From NCBI RefSeq assembly GCF_030908245.1, contig NZ_JAVFJJ010000013.1, positions 1-64,000 of the forward strand: a stretch of DNA of 64,000 nucleotides, written 5' to 3'. The stretch comes from Sinomonas sp. ASV322 (lineage in GTDB: Bacteria; Actinomycetota; Actinomycetes; Actinomycetales; Micrococcaceae). The notes beneath the pieces were generated by a model. It did not search any database, was not told the DNA's origin, and worked only from the letters and a program-made list of their open reading frames with translations. This document shows positions 9,690-18,211 of this stretch, one piece after another. How positions within the stretch are numbered: the stretch's first letter is position 1; each line of letters begins with the position of its first letter. Position numbers and translations under genes: made by a program.

Positions 9690-9696
9690 GAGCCGC

Positions 9697-10485
9697 ATGA
9701 CTCGCATAGCCCCCAGAGCAACACGCCTCGCCCGCCTCGTCTCCTCCGTGCTCGCGGCGCTTGGTCTCATCGTCGGCGCCGCGGTGCTTCCAGCCGCGGC
9801 CGCGCCCCCGCCGTCGTACGTTGCCCTCGGCGACTCGATCGCGGCGGGAACGGGCGGCGGCGCGTACCTCAATCAGTGCCTCCAGACGGCCGAGTCGTAC
9901 CCTGCGCTCCTCGGGGCAAGCGCGAATCTCGCGTGCTACGGCGCCACGACATCGGACGTCGTCGCCGGTCAGGTCCCAGCCCTGCCCGCGACCGCTCGCA
10001 ACGTGACGATCACCGTCGGCGCGAACGACGTCGGAGACCGCGCCGTGGCGTTCGCATGCGCGACTGGCCCGGGCTCGCCCGCCTGCCAGCAGGCGATCTA
10101 CACCTCGGTCTTCATCCTGCTACCGCAGCTTCCGGCGAAGCTTGCCGCGACGATCTCCGCCGTGAAGGCCAAGGCACCCGGCGCGCACATCACCCTCACG
10201 GGGTACCCGCTCCTGTTCACGGTCTCCGGCCTGCCGACCGCCGAGCAACCGGTTGCAGCCCAGATCAACGGCGCGATCGCGCTCCTCAACGCCACGATTG
10301 CGGGCACCTCGCTCACGCACGGGGCCGCGTACGCCGATGTCACCTGGCGCTTCTTCGGCCATGGCATCGGCTCGCCGGACCCGTGGATCCACCCGTTCGT
10401 GCTGGGCGACCCCGCATCGTTCCACCCCACCGCCGCGGGATACGCGCTCGGCTACGTGCCGAGCGTCGGGCCGTTCATCCGCTGA
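9697..10485 (+). CDS. Secreted SGNH/GDSL hydrolase (262 aa)
   Basis: Extracellular esterase or lipase-like enzyme. A Sec signal peptide is clear: basic start (TRIAPRATRLAR), hydrophobic core VLAALGLIVGAAV and an AAA cleavage region near residue 36. SGNH blocks follow: YVALGDSIAAG with nucleophile Ser47, VTVGANDVG (Asn of block III), and FHPTAAGYALGY near the C-terminus with the catalytic His. Four cysteines in the mature part (for example NQCLQTA, NLACYG, FACATG, PACQQ) are typical of secreted actinobacterial members of this family. The substrate is unknown. It diverges from the membrane protein gene upstream. Confidence 0.88.
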   Translation: MTRIAPRATRLARLVSSVLAALGLIVGAAVLPAAAAPPPSYVALGDSIAAGTGGGAYLNQCLQTAESYPALLGASANLACYGATTSDVVAGQVPALPATARNVTITVGANDVGDRAVAFACATGPGSPACQQAIYTSVFILLPQLPAKLAATISAVKAKAPGAHITLTGYPLLFTVSGLPTAEQPVAAQINGAIALLNATIAGTSLTHGAAYADVTWRFFGHGIGSPDPWIHPFVLGDPASFHPTAAGYALGYVPSVGPFIR

Positions 10486-10494
10486 CGCGGTCGC

Positions 10495-11244
10495 CTACCG
10501 GCCGAGCTTGGCCCGGATCCGGCCGAGCTCGGCCTCGCTGAGGCCATGGCCGAGGAGGTACTCCTCGGCATCGATCCCCGCGGCGAAGTCCGCGAGCGCC
10601 GCCTGCCGCGCGGCGAGGAGCAACCCCAGCTCAGCCTCGTCCTGATAGCTCTCATAGGGGTGACGGGTGGGGCTGACGCGATGCCATTCGTTGATCCCGC
10701 GGACGCTCGCCTCGTCCTGCTCGGCGGCCGAGCGAGCCGCCGCCCCCGGATCCGCGAGCTGAAGCAGCAGCGTCACGATGATCCCCGTGCGGTCCCGTCC
10801 GGCCGAGCAGTGAACGACGACGCCGGCCGGCGCCTCCGCGATCGCCCGGAAGACGGCGACGATCCGCTCGGGAAAGAGCCGGACGACGCCCGCGTAGCCG
10901 CTCGGATGGTTCAGGTACGGCGGAGTGCGGTGGGCGAACACCTCGGCATGCTCTGGATGGTCGGGGTCCTCCGTCGGGCTGTTGACGACGTCGATGCCCG
11001 CCATCGCCTCGGGCCGCACCTCGGGGTCCGTCGGGCGACGGCGCCGCTCGCCCGGGTTCCGGAGGTCGATCACGGTGCGGACGCCGTCGTCGTGCATCTG
11101 CCGCCAGCCTCGCTCGGTGAGCCATTCGCTGCGGCCCATGCGGTACACGGACCCGAGCACGCGACGCGCATTGACGGCGCCCTCCCACGCGACGCCAGCG
11201 TCACGGCTGGGCGAGGCGTCACGGCGGGGCGCGGCGTCACTCAT
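10495..11244 (-). CDS. Tyrosine-protein phosphatase, Tyr_phosphatase_3 type (249 aa)
   Basis: Dual-specificity or tyrosine phosphatase of the family that includes mycobacterial PtpB. The P-loop signature HCSAGRDRTG (CX5R plus TG) lies in the middle of the protein, and the segment TVIDLRNPGER upstream is typical of the family. Usual length. ATG 11244 is chosen because TAGGCT lies at 11252-11257, 7 nt upstream, as for a leaderless mRNA; the in-frame ATG at 11286 would lie upstream of that box. It converges with the GDSL hydrolase with 9 bp between stop codons. Function in this organism is unknown. Confidence 0.85.
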   Translation of the reverse strand: MSDAAPRRDASPSRDAGVAWEGAVNARRVLGSVYRMGRSEWLTERGWRQMHDDGVRTVIDLRNPGERRRRPTDPEVRPEAMAGIDVVNSPTEDPDHPEHAEVFAHRTPPYLNHPSGYAGVVRLFPERIVAVFRAIAEAPAGVVVHCSAGRDRTGIIVTLLLQLADPGAAARSAAEQDEASVRGINEWHRVSPTRHPYESYQDEAELGLLLAARQAALADFAAGIDAEEYLLGHGLSEAELGRIRAKLGR

Positions 11245-11276
11245 AAGGCCGAGCCTACCGCCGCGGCATCCCCGTG

Positions 11277-11342
11277 GCGTGGCCACATCTCACCCAACCC
11301 GTGGCCACATCTCGCCCAACCCGTGGCCGGTGGCCACGCGTC
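11277..11342. repeat. Short tandem repeat behind the phosphatase start
   Basis: Two copies of a 24-bp unit containing GTGGCCACATCTCRCCCAAC follow each other, then GTGGCCGGTGGCCACGCG. The TGGCCACGCG word also recurs in the repeat patch at 29.7 kb. Confidence 0.7.
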
Positions 11343-11362
11343 CGGCGAGAGACGGCCAGGCG

Positions 11363-12277
11363 TCAGCTCCAGTCGTAGAACCCCTTGCCGGTCTTGCGTC
11401 CGAGTTCGCCGTTGGCGACCTTGTCGCGCAGGATCTGGGGCGGCGCGAAGCGCTCCCCGAGGGTCTTGTGGAGGTATTCGGCGATGCCGAGGCGCACGTC
11501 GAGCCCCACGATGTCGGTCGTCCGGAGCGGCCCGACGGGGTGCTTGTAGCCGAGCACCATCGCGTTGTCGATGTCCTCGGCGCTCGCGACCCCTTCTTCG
11601 AGCATGCGCATGGCCTCAAGGGCGATCGCGACCCCGAGGCGCGAGGAAGCGAACCCGGGTGCGTCCCTCACGACGACGGCGGTCTTCCCGAGCGCGTGCA
11701 CCCACTGGCGGGCGGCGGCGAGCACCTCGGGCGAAGTCCGCCCGGCGACGACGACCTCGATGAGCGTGGACGCCGGAACCGGGTTGAAGAAGTGCAGGCC
11801 GAGGAAGTTCTCGGGCCGCGCGAGCGATTGGGCGAGGTCGCCCACAGAGAGCGACGAGGTGTTCGTGGCGAGGTAGGCGTGCGGGGAGATTTCGCGCTCG
11901 ACGGCGGCGAGCGCCGTGGCCTTGAGCGTCGGGTCTTCGGGGACGGCCTCGACGACGAGGTCGCAGAACGCGAAGTCGGCGTAGTCCGTCGAGGTCGCGA
12001 AGCGGTTGAGGATGGCTTCGAGGCCAACGGTCACGGCGCCGCGCTCGATCGACGCCTCGACCGAGGATTCGACGCGCCCCCGCGCCCCCTGCGCGGCTTC
12101 CTCGTCGCGTTCGACGACGACGACTTTCGCACCCCGTGTGAGGAACGCGTGGGCGATCCCGGCTCCCATGCGCCCTCCGCCGAGGACGCCGACGGTAGCG
12201 GGCAGCCCCTCCGCGAGGGGGATGCCCGGCGCGGGCTTCTCGCCGAAGGCTTCGTTGAGGGCCTCTTCGATGTTCAT
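11363..12277 (-). CDS. paaH: 3-hydroxyacyl-CoA dehydrogenase (304 aa)
   Basis: NAD-dependent oxidation of 3-hydroxyadipyl-CoA to 3-oxoadipyl-CoA in phenylacetate degradation, or of 3-hydroxybutyryl-CoA in related enzymes. The N-terminal Rossmann motif GVLGGGRMGAGIA (about 29-41), the NTSSLSV catalytic segment, HFFNPV, and the C-terminal 3HCDH domain are all present; length is normal for PaaH/FadB2. It is the last gene of a three-gene operon: its ATG follows the hydratase stop by 4 nt. The paaH assignment over general fatty-acid metabolism is inferred from the operon and its PaaR-like site. Confidence 0.85.
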   Translation of the reverse strand: MNIEEALNEAFGEKPAPGIPLAEGLPATVGVLGGGRMGAGIAHAFLTRGAKVVVVERDEEAAQGARGRVESSVEASIERGAVTVGLEAILNRFATSTDYADFAFCDLVVEAVPEDPTLKATALAAVEREISPHAYLATNTSSLSVGDLAQSLARPENFLGLHFFNPVPASTLIEVVVAGRTSPEVLAAARQWVHALGKTAVVVRDAPGFASSRLGVAIALEAMRMLEEGVASAEDIDNAMVLGYKHPVGPLRTTDIVGLDVRLGIAEYLHKTLGERFAPPQILRDKVANGELGRKTGKGFYDWS

Positions 12278-12281
12278 GGCG

Positions 12282-13172
12282 TCACTTCTTCCTGCTGTTC
12301 TTCTTCTCGAGAAACTGCTGCATGCGGTCGAACTTGGCCTGGGACTCGAAGAGGATGCCCTGGGCCAAGGTGTCGATAACGGGATGCGCCTCCCGGGGTG
12401 TATGGAACACGGCCTTCGAGATCCGCACGGCGAGCGGGTCCTGCCTGGCGATGCGGTCCGCGAGCGCGTCCGCGGCGCCGAGCAGTTCCTCGGGCTCGAC
12501 GAGCTCGGTCACGAGTCCGGCGGAGAGGCACTCCGGGCCCGTGAGCACCCGCCCCGCGAGAAGGATGTCCTTCGCGAGCGGCTCCCCCACGAGCTCGCGG
12601 AGTCGCCACGTCGCGCCGGCGGCCGCCATGATCCCGAGGCCGGTCTCCGGGTTGCCCATCCGCAGGGCCGGGGTGCCGATCCGGAAGTCCGCCGCGTAGG
12701 CAAGCTCGGCGCCGCCGCCGAGCGCATAGCCGTCGAGCGCCGCGATCACGGGCATGGGCAGCTTGGCGATCCGGTCGAAGACCGTCGAGTTGATGCCGGC
12801 CAGGGCGTCATCACGACGGCGCTCGCGGAGCTGGGCGATGTCCGCGCCCGAGGCGAAGATCCCCTTCGCTCCGGTGTCCGCGTCCGCGGGCGTGCCCGAG
12901 AGGATGAGGACTTTCGGGTGCGTCTCGAGATGCGCGCACACCGCGTGGAGCTCCGCGACCATCGCAGCGTCGATCGCGTTGCGCACCTCGGGGCGGTGCA
13001 GCGTCGCGTGGAGACGGTCGTCGCGCTCGGCGATGAGCAGCGTCGTGAACCGGGACGCGTCGAGGCGCGCCCCGCCGTCGTGCGCTGACTGTGCACCCCC
13101 GGCATTGGCGGACGACGACGGTCCTGCGCCGTCCGCCGTCGTCTCCCCCGCCGCGGTGGTTGCCTCCCCCAT
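12282..13172 (-). CDS. Enoyl-CoA hydratase (PaaF/PaaG-like, 296 aa)
   Basis: Crotonase-fold protein acting on the ring-opened CoA intermediates. Crotonase signatures: LHRPEVRNAIDAAMVAEL, the oxyanion segment FASGADIAQL, and PVIAALDGYALGGGAELA; a Glu in NPETGLGIMA sits where the catalytic glutamate is expected. It carries an unusual Ser/Ala/Gly-rich N-terminal extension of about 38 residues before the fold. The start is nevertheless well supported, because the ATG at 13172 overlaps the thiolase stop (TGATG), which is the normal coupling arrangement. Whether it is the hydratase (paaF) or isomerase (paaG) cannot be decided. Confidence 0.85.
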   Translation of the reverse strand: MGEATTAAGETTADGAGPSSSANAGGAQSAHDGGARLDASRFTTLLIAERDDRLHATLHRPEVRNAIDAAMVAELHAVCAHLETHPKVLILSGTPADADTGAKGIFASGADIAQLRERRRDDALAGINSTVFDRIAKLPMPVIAALDGYALGGGAELAYAADFRIGTPALRMGNPETGLGIMAAAGATWRLRELVGEPLAKDILLAGRVLTGPECLSAGLVTELVEPEELLGAADALADRIARQDPLAVRISKAVFHTPREAHPVIDTLAQGILFESQAKFDRMQQFLEKKNSRKK

Positions 13173-14398
13173 CACACGCCCTCCACGAGAAGCGCCGTGC
13201 CCTGGCCCACGCCGACGCACATCGTGGCGAGGCCCAGCTTGCGCCCCGCCCCGGCGAGCTCGCGCTCCATCCGGCCAAGGAGCGTCACGACCAACCGCGA
13301 GCCAGAGGAGCCGAGCGGGTGACCGAGCGCAATCGCTCCGCCGTCGGCGTTGACGATCTCCGGCTCGAGCTTGAGCTCGCGCATGACCGCGAGGGACTGG
13401 GACGCAAAGGCCTCGTTGAGCTCGACGGCGCCGAGGTCGCCGACCGAGAGGCCCGCACGGTCGAGCACCTTGCGCGTCGCGGGCACGGGGCCCATGCCCA
13501 TGATCTCGGGGGCGACGCCGGCCGAGGCTCCGTCGAGGATGCGGGCGCGCGGGGCCAGGCCGAAGCGTTCGACGGCGGCCTCCGACGCCACGATGATGGC
13601 CGACGCGCCGTCGTTCAGGCTCGACGCGTTCCCGGCCGTCACCACCGTGCCGCCCTTCACGACGGGGCGCAGCCCCGAGAGGACCTCCATCGTGGTTCCG
13701 GGCCGCGGCCCCTCGTCCGTGTCGACGACGGTCTGCGCACCCTTCCGCCCCGCCACGGTCACCGGCACGATCTCCTCCGCGAACCTCCCGGCCTCGATCG
13801 CCGCGAGCGCCCGCTCGTGCGAGCGGACGGCGAACGCGTCGCAGTCTTCGCGCGACGTCTCGAACACGCGCGCGACCTCCTCGGCCGTCTCCGGCATCGA
13901 GAACGTCGCCTTGCCGTCGCGCGAGAGCTCGCCGGAGAGGAACGCAGGGTTCGTGAAGCGCCAGCCGATCGAGGTGTCGAACACGGCGCCGGGCTTCGCG
14001 AACGCCTTGTCCGGCTTCTCCATGACCCACGGCGCGCGGCTCATCGACTCGACGCCGCCCGCGACGACGACGTCGGCAGCCCCAGCCTTGACCATGTGGC
14101 TGGCCATGATGACCGCCGAGAGGCCGGAGGCACACAGCCGGTTGACGGTGATGCCGGGCACGCTGTCCGGATACCCGGCCAGAAGCCACGCCATGCGCGC
14201 GACATTCCGGTTCTCCTCCCCCGCGCCGTTCGCGTTGCCGAGGATCACCTCGTCGACGGACGCCGGGTCCACCCCAGCGCGTTCGACGGCGGCGCGCACC
14301 GTGAGTGCCGCAAGATCGTCGGGGCGGATGGACGAGAGGGCGCCGCCGTAGCGGCCCACGGGCGTGCGGGCACCGCCGATCAGAAAGGCCTCAGCCAT
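13172..14398 (-). CDS. paaJ: 3-oxoadipyl-CoA/acetyl-CoA thiolase (408 aa)
   Basis: Thiolytic cleavage of 3-oxoadipyl-CoA to succinyl-CoA and acetyl-CoA. Thiolase features: nucleophile Cys in NRLCASGLSA, the NEAFA motif, His in GGAIALGHPLGSSGSR, and the C-terminal CVGVGQG. Length is typical. ATG 14398 is used, with AAGGA 7 nt upstream; the longer frame to 14602 passes through the operator. First gene of the operon thiolase-hydratase-paaH, with a PaaR-like site at 14431-14452. It could also serve the protocatechuate branch (pcaF), but the operator shared with paaZ favours phenylacetate. Confidence 0.88.
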   Translation of the reverse strand: MAEAFLIGGARTPVGRYGGALSSIRPDDLAALTVRAAVERAGVDPASVDEVILGNANGAGEENRNVARMAWLLAGYPDSVPGITVNRLCASGLSAVIMASHMVKAGAADVVVAGGVESMSRAPWVMEKPDKAFAKPGAVFDTSIGWRFTNPAFLSGELSRDGKATFSMPETAEEVARVFETSREDCDAFAVRSHERALAAIEAGRFAEEIVPVTVAGRKGAQTVVDTDEGPRPGTTMEVLSGLRPVVKGGTVVTAGNASSLNDGASAIIVASEAAVERFGLAPRARILDGASAGVAPEIMGMGPVPATRKVLDRAGLSVGDLGAVELNEAFASQSLAVMRELKLEPEIVNADGGAIALGHPLGSSGSRLVVTLLGRMERELAGAGRKLGLATMCVGVGQGTALLVEGV

Positions 14399-14430
14399 GA
14401 GCACATCCTTATGCGTAGGGATCCCGGCCA

Positions 14431-14452
14431 AATTACCGACCGTTCGTTCTAT
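14431..14452. promoter_or_regulatory. PaaR-like operator upstream of the thiolase operon
   Basis: ACCGACCGTTCGTT differs by one base from the ACCGnnCGnnCGGT core. It shares an AATTAC-type flank with the paaZ site at 8830 and lies 33 bp upstream of the thiolase ATG. Confidence 0.6.
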
Positions 14453-14542
14453 AAAGATTACCCGCGGCTGGCTGAGGGTCAACCCATGACGACGACGAGT
14501 GGTGGCAAGGGCCGCGAGAGGGGCGGCCGCGGCCGAGACGCC

Positions 14543-14597
14543 TTGTGGCCGAAAAGAACGCCGTAGGAGGCCTTCTCGGCCATAACGCGTCCTCCGG
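14543..14597. repeat. Dispersed palindromic repeat, copy A
   Basis: TGGCCGAAAAG (14546-14556) pairs with CTTCTCGGCCA (14572-14582) with one mismatch, and further weak pairs extend to 14543 and 14585; a CG-GTC-TCCGGCA-like tail follows. The arm and tail recur at 29.87 kb and 40.18 kb. It lies between the thiolase operon and the divergent CPBP gene. Confidence 0.75.
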
Positions 14598-14640
14598 CAC
14601 ATCCGGAACGCAAGCGGGCGCCCGCTCGTTCCATCGCTAA

Positions 14641-15402
14641 ATGAGGACTCTCGACTCCATGCCCAGGCCCCGCAGACCGCGCCCCGGCAACCCCGCGCCC
14701 GGCAGCCGATTCGGGCGCTTCACGGCCACCGATCTCCTCGCCGTCGTCCTCTACGTCGCACTGCCGCTCGCCGTCGTGCTTCTGCCGCTCAACCGCGCGA
14801 CGTGGATTCGGACGAATCCGGTCGTCGCGTCGTACCTGCTCAACCTCGCCGTGTACGGGGTCGTGTTCGTCGTGGCGGCTGTCTCAGCGCGGGCCTACTT
14901 CGCGCGCGATGTCCGGATCCTCGCGTCTCGCCCCTGGTTCACGGCCGGAATCCTGCCGGTCATGCTCATCGCGATGCTCGTCGTCACGGCAATCCTCGTG
15001 ACGCTCGCGGGCGGGATCCAGGTCTCGAGGAACCAGGAGGACATCGAGGCCGTCGCGCAGGGCGTCCCCTGGTGGTTCACGGCGCCGCTGCTCGTCGTGG
15101 TCGGCCCGTTCGTCGAGGAGTACGTGTTCCGGCACCTCATGATCGGGAAGCTGAGCCTCTTTCTCAACCGCTGGTTCTGCTACGCCATCTCGATAATGCT
15201 CTTCGCGTCCCTGCACATCGTGGGACGCGACGACTTCACGGTCCAGGCGCTAGCGCCCTACCTGGGGCTCGGCGGGGTGCTCGTGTTCGCCTACGTGTGG
15301 ACGGGCAACAACCTCGCATTCAGCGTCTCGCTGCACGCCCTCAAGAACCTGCTCTCCGTGGTGCTCATGTACACGCTGGACCTCTCGGCCGTCCAGCCGT
15401 AA
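14641..15402 (+). CDS. CPBP family intramembrane glutamic endopeptidase (253 aa)
   Basis: Multi-spanning membrane protein of the CaaX protease/bacteriocin-processing (Abi) family. The motif FVEEYVFRHLM supplies the paired glutamates and arginine, FASLHI the first His, and SLHALKNLL the last His/Asn motif; six to seven helices are evident. No substrate can be named. The start is uncertain: ATG 14641 directly follows TAA with no ribosome site, and an in-frame ATG at 14659 has GAGG 12 nt upstream. Copy A of the dispersed palindrome lies just upstream. Confidence 0.82.
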   Translation: MRTLDSMPRPRRPRPGNPAPGSRFGRFTATDLLAVVLYVALPLAVVLLPLNRATWIRTNPVVASYLLNLAVYGVVFVVAAVSARAYFARDVRILASRPWFTAGILPVMLIAMLVVTAILVTLAGGIQVSRNQEDIEAVAQGVPWWFTAPLLVVVGPFVEEYVFRHLMIGKLSLFLNRWFCYAISIMLFASLHIVGRDDFTVQALAPYLGLGGVLVFAYVWTGNNLAFSVSLHALKNLLSVVLMYTLDLSAVQP

Positions 15403-15486
15403 CCGCAAGACCGCTCCATGAGAGACGTGGCCAGGCAGCGGACGCCCCCTGTCCGCTTCGCCCTTCCCGGACCGCCAAGCCGGGCC

Positions 15487-15492
15487 TAGCGT
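15487..15492 (+). promoter_or_regulatory. Leaderless -10 box of the VOC protein
   Basis: TAGCGT ends 6 nt before the ATG at 15499. Confidence 0.5.
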
Positions 15493-15498
15493 TGAGGC

Positions 15499-15936
15499 AT
15501 GGCATACGACATCCAGATCGTGGTCGACTCGCGCGACCCCCACGCCCAGGCCGATTGGTGGGCAGAGACGCTCGGCTGGGCCGTCGAGCCGAGCAACGAA
15601 GAGTTCATCCGGCGCATGATCGCCGAGGGCTTCGCGACCGAGGAGGAGACGATGGTCTACCACGGCATGCTCGTGTGGGCGAGCGCCCAGGCCATCGCCC
15701 CCGAAGACGAGCTGGACCGCAAGGACCGCCGGCGCATCCTGTTCCAGGTGGTGCCCGAGGGGAAGGCGGTCAAGAACCGCGTGCACTGGGACGTCCGCCT
15801 CGCGGGCGACGACAAGGATGTGATCCGCGCGAAGCTCGAGGCAAGGGGCGCGACGTTCCTCTGGGAGGCGGCCGAGGGACCGCACTCGTGGTACACCATG
15901 GCGGACCCCGAGGGGAACGAGTTCTGCATCTCGTAA
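15499..15936 (+). CDS. VOC family protein (145 aa)
   Basis: One glyoxalase-like fold covering the protein: IQIVVDSRDPHAQADWWAETLGW at the start, an internal VHWDVRLAG strand, and the ending WYTMADPEGNEFCIS. These are hallmarks of actinobacterial Glyoxalase_6-type proteins of unknown substrate. A -10 box 6 nt upstream supports a leaderless start. It stands alone, codirectional with menB but separated by that gene's own promoter. Confidence 0.82.
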   Translation: MAYDIQIVVDSRDPHAQADWWAETLGWAVEPSNEEFIRRMIAEGFATEEETMVYHGMLVWASAQAIAPEDELDRKDRRRILFQVVPEGKAVKNRVHWDVRLAGDDKDVIRAKLEARGATFLWEAAEGPHSWYTMADPEGNEFCIS

Positions 15937-15980
15937 GCCGCATGTCGTCTGGGCCAGACGGGGATGTCGGCCGCCCCGAC

Positions 15981-15986
15981 TAGACT
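15981..15986 (+). promoter_or_regulatory. Leaderless -10 box of menB
   Basis: TAGACT ends 7 nt before the GTG at 15994; this decides the start against an in-frame ATG at 15964, which lies upstream of the box. Confidence 0.6.
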
Positions 15987-15993
15987 TTCAGCC

Positions 15994-16956
15994 GTGACCT
16001 CCTCCGCCGCGACCGCCCTGCCCGAGAAAGTCTCCGACGTCTTCGACCCCCTGCGCTGGCGCGTCGTCGAGGGCTTCGACTTCGCTGATCTGACCTATCA
16101 CCGGCAGGTGGAACGAGACGTGGCGGGCACGATCGTGCGCGACCTTCCAGCCGTCCGCATCGCCTTCAACCGGCCGGAAGTGCGCAACGCGTTCCGGCCC
16201 GGAACGGTCGACGAGCTGTACCGGGCGATGGACCACGCCCGCATGACGCCGGATGTCGCGACCGTCCTCCTCACGGGCAACGGGCCGTCCCCCAGGGACG
16301 GCGGGCATGCATTCTGCTCGGGCGGAGACCAGCGGATCCGCGGGCGCGAAGGGTACAAGTACGCCTCGGGAGACACCGCGGAGACGATCGATCCGGCAAG
16401 GGCCGGCCGCCTCCACATCCTCGAGGTCCAGCGGCTCATGCGGACCATGCCCAAGGTGGTCATCGCCGTCGTCAACGGCTGGGCCGCGGGCGGCGGGCAT
16501 TCGCTGCACGTCGTCTCCGATCTCACGATCGCCTCGCGGGAGTACGGCAAGTTCAAGCAGACCGACGCGACCGTCGGCTCGTTCGACGCGGGCTACGGCT
16601 CCGCACTCCTGGCCCGCCAGATCGGGCAGAAACGCGCCCGCGAGATCTTCTTCCTGGCCCGCGAATACTCGGCCGAGGACATGGTCGCGGTGGGAGCGGT
16701 GAACGAGGCCGTCGACCATGCGCGCCTCGAAGACGTCGCACTCGAGTACGCGGCGGACATCGCCCGCCAGTCGCCGCAGGCCATCCGTATGCTCAAGTTC
16801 GCGTTCAACCTCGCCGACGACGGGCTCGCGGGCCAGCAGGTCTTCGCGGGCGAGGCGACCCGCCTCGCGTACATGACGGACGAGGCCGTTGAGGGCCGCG
16901 ACGCGTTCCTGCAGAAGCGCGAGCCCGACTGGTCCGAGTTTCCGTACTATTACTGA
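15994..16956 (+). CDS. menB: 1,4-dihydroxy-2-naphthoyl-CoA synthase (320 aa)
   Basis: Ring-closing step of menaquinone synthesis from o-succinylbenzoyl-CoA. The crotonase fold carries MenB-specific segments: FNRPEVRNAFRPGTVDEL, AFCSGGDQRIRG, NGWAAGGGHSLHVVSDL, KFKQTDATVGSFDAGYGSALLAR, and the C-terminal REPDWSEFPYYY. Length fits the longer actinobacterial MenB. It begins the menB-menE-menA run on the plus strand; menE starts 55 bp later with its own ribosome site, so all three may be one transcription unit. Confidence 0.95.
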   Translation: MTSSAATALPEKVSDVFDPLRWRVVEGFDFADLTYHRQVERDVAGTIVRDLPAVRIAFNRPEVRNAFRPGTVDELYRAMDHARMTPDVATVLLTGNGPSPRDGGHAFCSGGDQRIRGREGYKYASGDTAETIDPARAGRLHILEVQRLMRTMPKVVIAVVNGWAAGGGHSLHVVSDLTIASREYGKFKQTDATVGSFDAGYGSALLARQIGQKRAREIFFLAREYSAEDMVAVGAVNEAVDHARLEDVALEYAADIARQSPQAIRMLKFAFNLADDGLAGQQVFAGEATRLAYMTDEAVEGRDAFLQKREPDWSEFPYYY

Positions 16957-17010
16957 CTTGCACGCACCCGCCCGCCCCAGGCGCCCACCAACCCGGCCGA
17001 AGGAACACCC

Positions 17011-18177
17011 ATGAGCCTCGACCCCGTCCTCAAGGCCCTCGCGGCAGCCCTCGCCGACGAGGGGCCCGCCGTCGAGTTCGGCCCCGCGGGAACCGGAGCT
17101 TCCGGCGCGTGGCGCGTGTGGCATCCGACGACGGCGGTGGGCTCGCTGCCTGAGGGGACGGCCGTCGTCGTCCGCACGTCAGGGTCAACCGGGACGCCCA
17201 AGGCGACGGCCCTCACGGTCGACGCGCTCGCGGCGTCGTCGGCCAGCACCGCCGTGGCGCTCCGGGGCGAGGGCCAATGGCTCCTCGCCCTCCCGCTCGA
17301 ATACATCGCCGGCGTCCAGGTGCTCGTGCGTTCCCTCTTCGCGGGCACGAGGCCCGTCGAGATGAGCCTCTCGTCGGGCTTCAGCCCCGAGGCCTTCGCG
17401 GACGCGGCGGAGGAGCTCACGGACCCCGTCCGCTTCACCTCCCTCGTGCCCACTCAGCTGCGGCGGCTCCTCGAGGACCCCGGCCCGCGCGTGTCGAAGG
17501 CGCTGCGGCGCTTCAACGCCGTCCTCGTCGGCGGCGCGCCCATTCCCCCGGGCCTGCTCGAGCGCGCGGGCGAGGCCGGCGTCCACGTCGTCACGACCTA
17601 CGGATCGGCCGAGACCTGCGGCGGCTGCGTCTACAACGGCAAGCCGCTCGACGGCGTCTCCGTGCGGATCGCGGACGACGGGCGCATCCACCTCGGCGGC
17701 GAGGTCGTCGCCGCCGGCTATGTGGGCGACCCCGAGCGCACGGCCGAGCACTTCGTGGAGGAGGGCGGCGAGCGCTGGTTCGTCACCTCCGACCTCGGCG
17801 AGATCGGCGAGGACGGCCGCCTGCGGGTGCTCGGGCGAACGGACGACGTCGTCATCACGGGCGGCGTCAAGGCCTCCGCCGCACAGGTCGCGCGCGGCCT
17901 CGAGGCGATCGACGGCGTGCGCGAGGCGTTCGTCGCGGGCGTCAGAGACGCCGAATGGGGTCAGGCGCTCGCCGTCGCGGTCGTGCTGTCCTCGCCGCAG
18001 CGCTCCCCCGGCGGGCTCGACGCGGTGCGAGCCGACGCCGTCGTCCGCCTCGGCCGGCTCGCACCCAAGACGTGGCTCGTGGTCGACGAGCTGCCGCTCC
18101 TGTCGAACGGCAAGCCGGACCGCCAAGCTCTCTGCGAGGCCCTCTCCCGCGCGCACGCCGCGCGGCGCAAACCCTAA
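17011..18177 (+). CDS. menE: o-Succinylbenzoate-CoA ligase (388 aa)
   Basis: Activates o-succinylbenzoate with ATP and CoA in menaquinone synthesis. The ANL-superfamily P-loop VVRTSGSTGTPKATALT (about 50-66), TTYGSAETCGG, and the hinge LGRTDDVVITGGVKASA are clear. At 388 aa it is short like other actinobacterial MenE proteins. AAGGAA precedes the ATG by 5 nt. The position between menB and menA supports the specific assignment. Confidence 0.92.
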   Translation: MSLDPVLKALAAALADEGPAVEFGPAGTGASGAWRVWHPTTAVGSLPEGTAVVVRTSGSTGTPKATALTVDALAASSASTAVALRGEGQWLLALPLEYIAGVQVLVRSLFAGTRPVEMSLSSGFSPEAFADAAEELTDPVRFTSLVPTQLRRLLEDPGPRVSKALRRFNAVLVGGAPIPPGLLERAGEAGVHVVTTYGSAETCGGCVYNGKPLDGVSVRIADDGRIHLGGEVVAAGYVGDPERTAEHFVEEGGERWFVTSDLGEIGEDGRLRVLGRTDDVVITGGVKASAAQVARGLEAIDGVREAFVAGVRDAEWGQALAVAVVLSSPQRSPGGLDAVRADAVVRLGRLAPKTWLVVDELPLLSNGKPDRQALCEALSRAHAARRKP

Positions 18178-18211
18178 CCCCACCGACTCCCCAACTCGTC
18201 AGGAAACCCCC

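Noticed and set aside
11244-11286. Upstream ATG for the tyrosine phosphatase
   Set aside because: It lies beyond the -10 box at 11252-11257, so a leaderless transcript could not include it.
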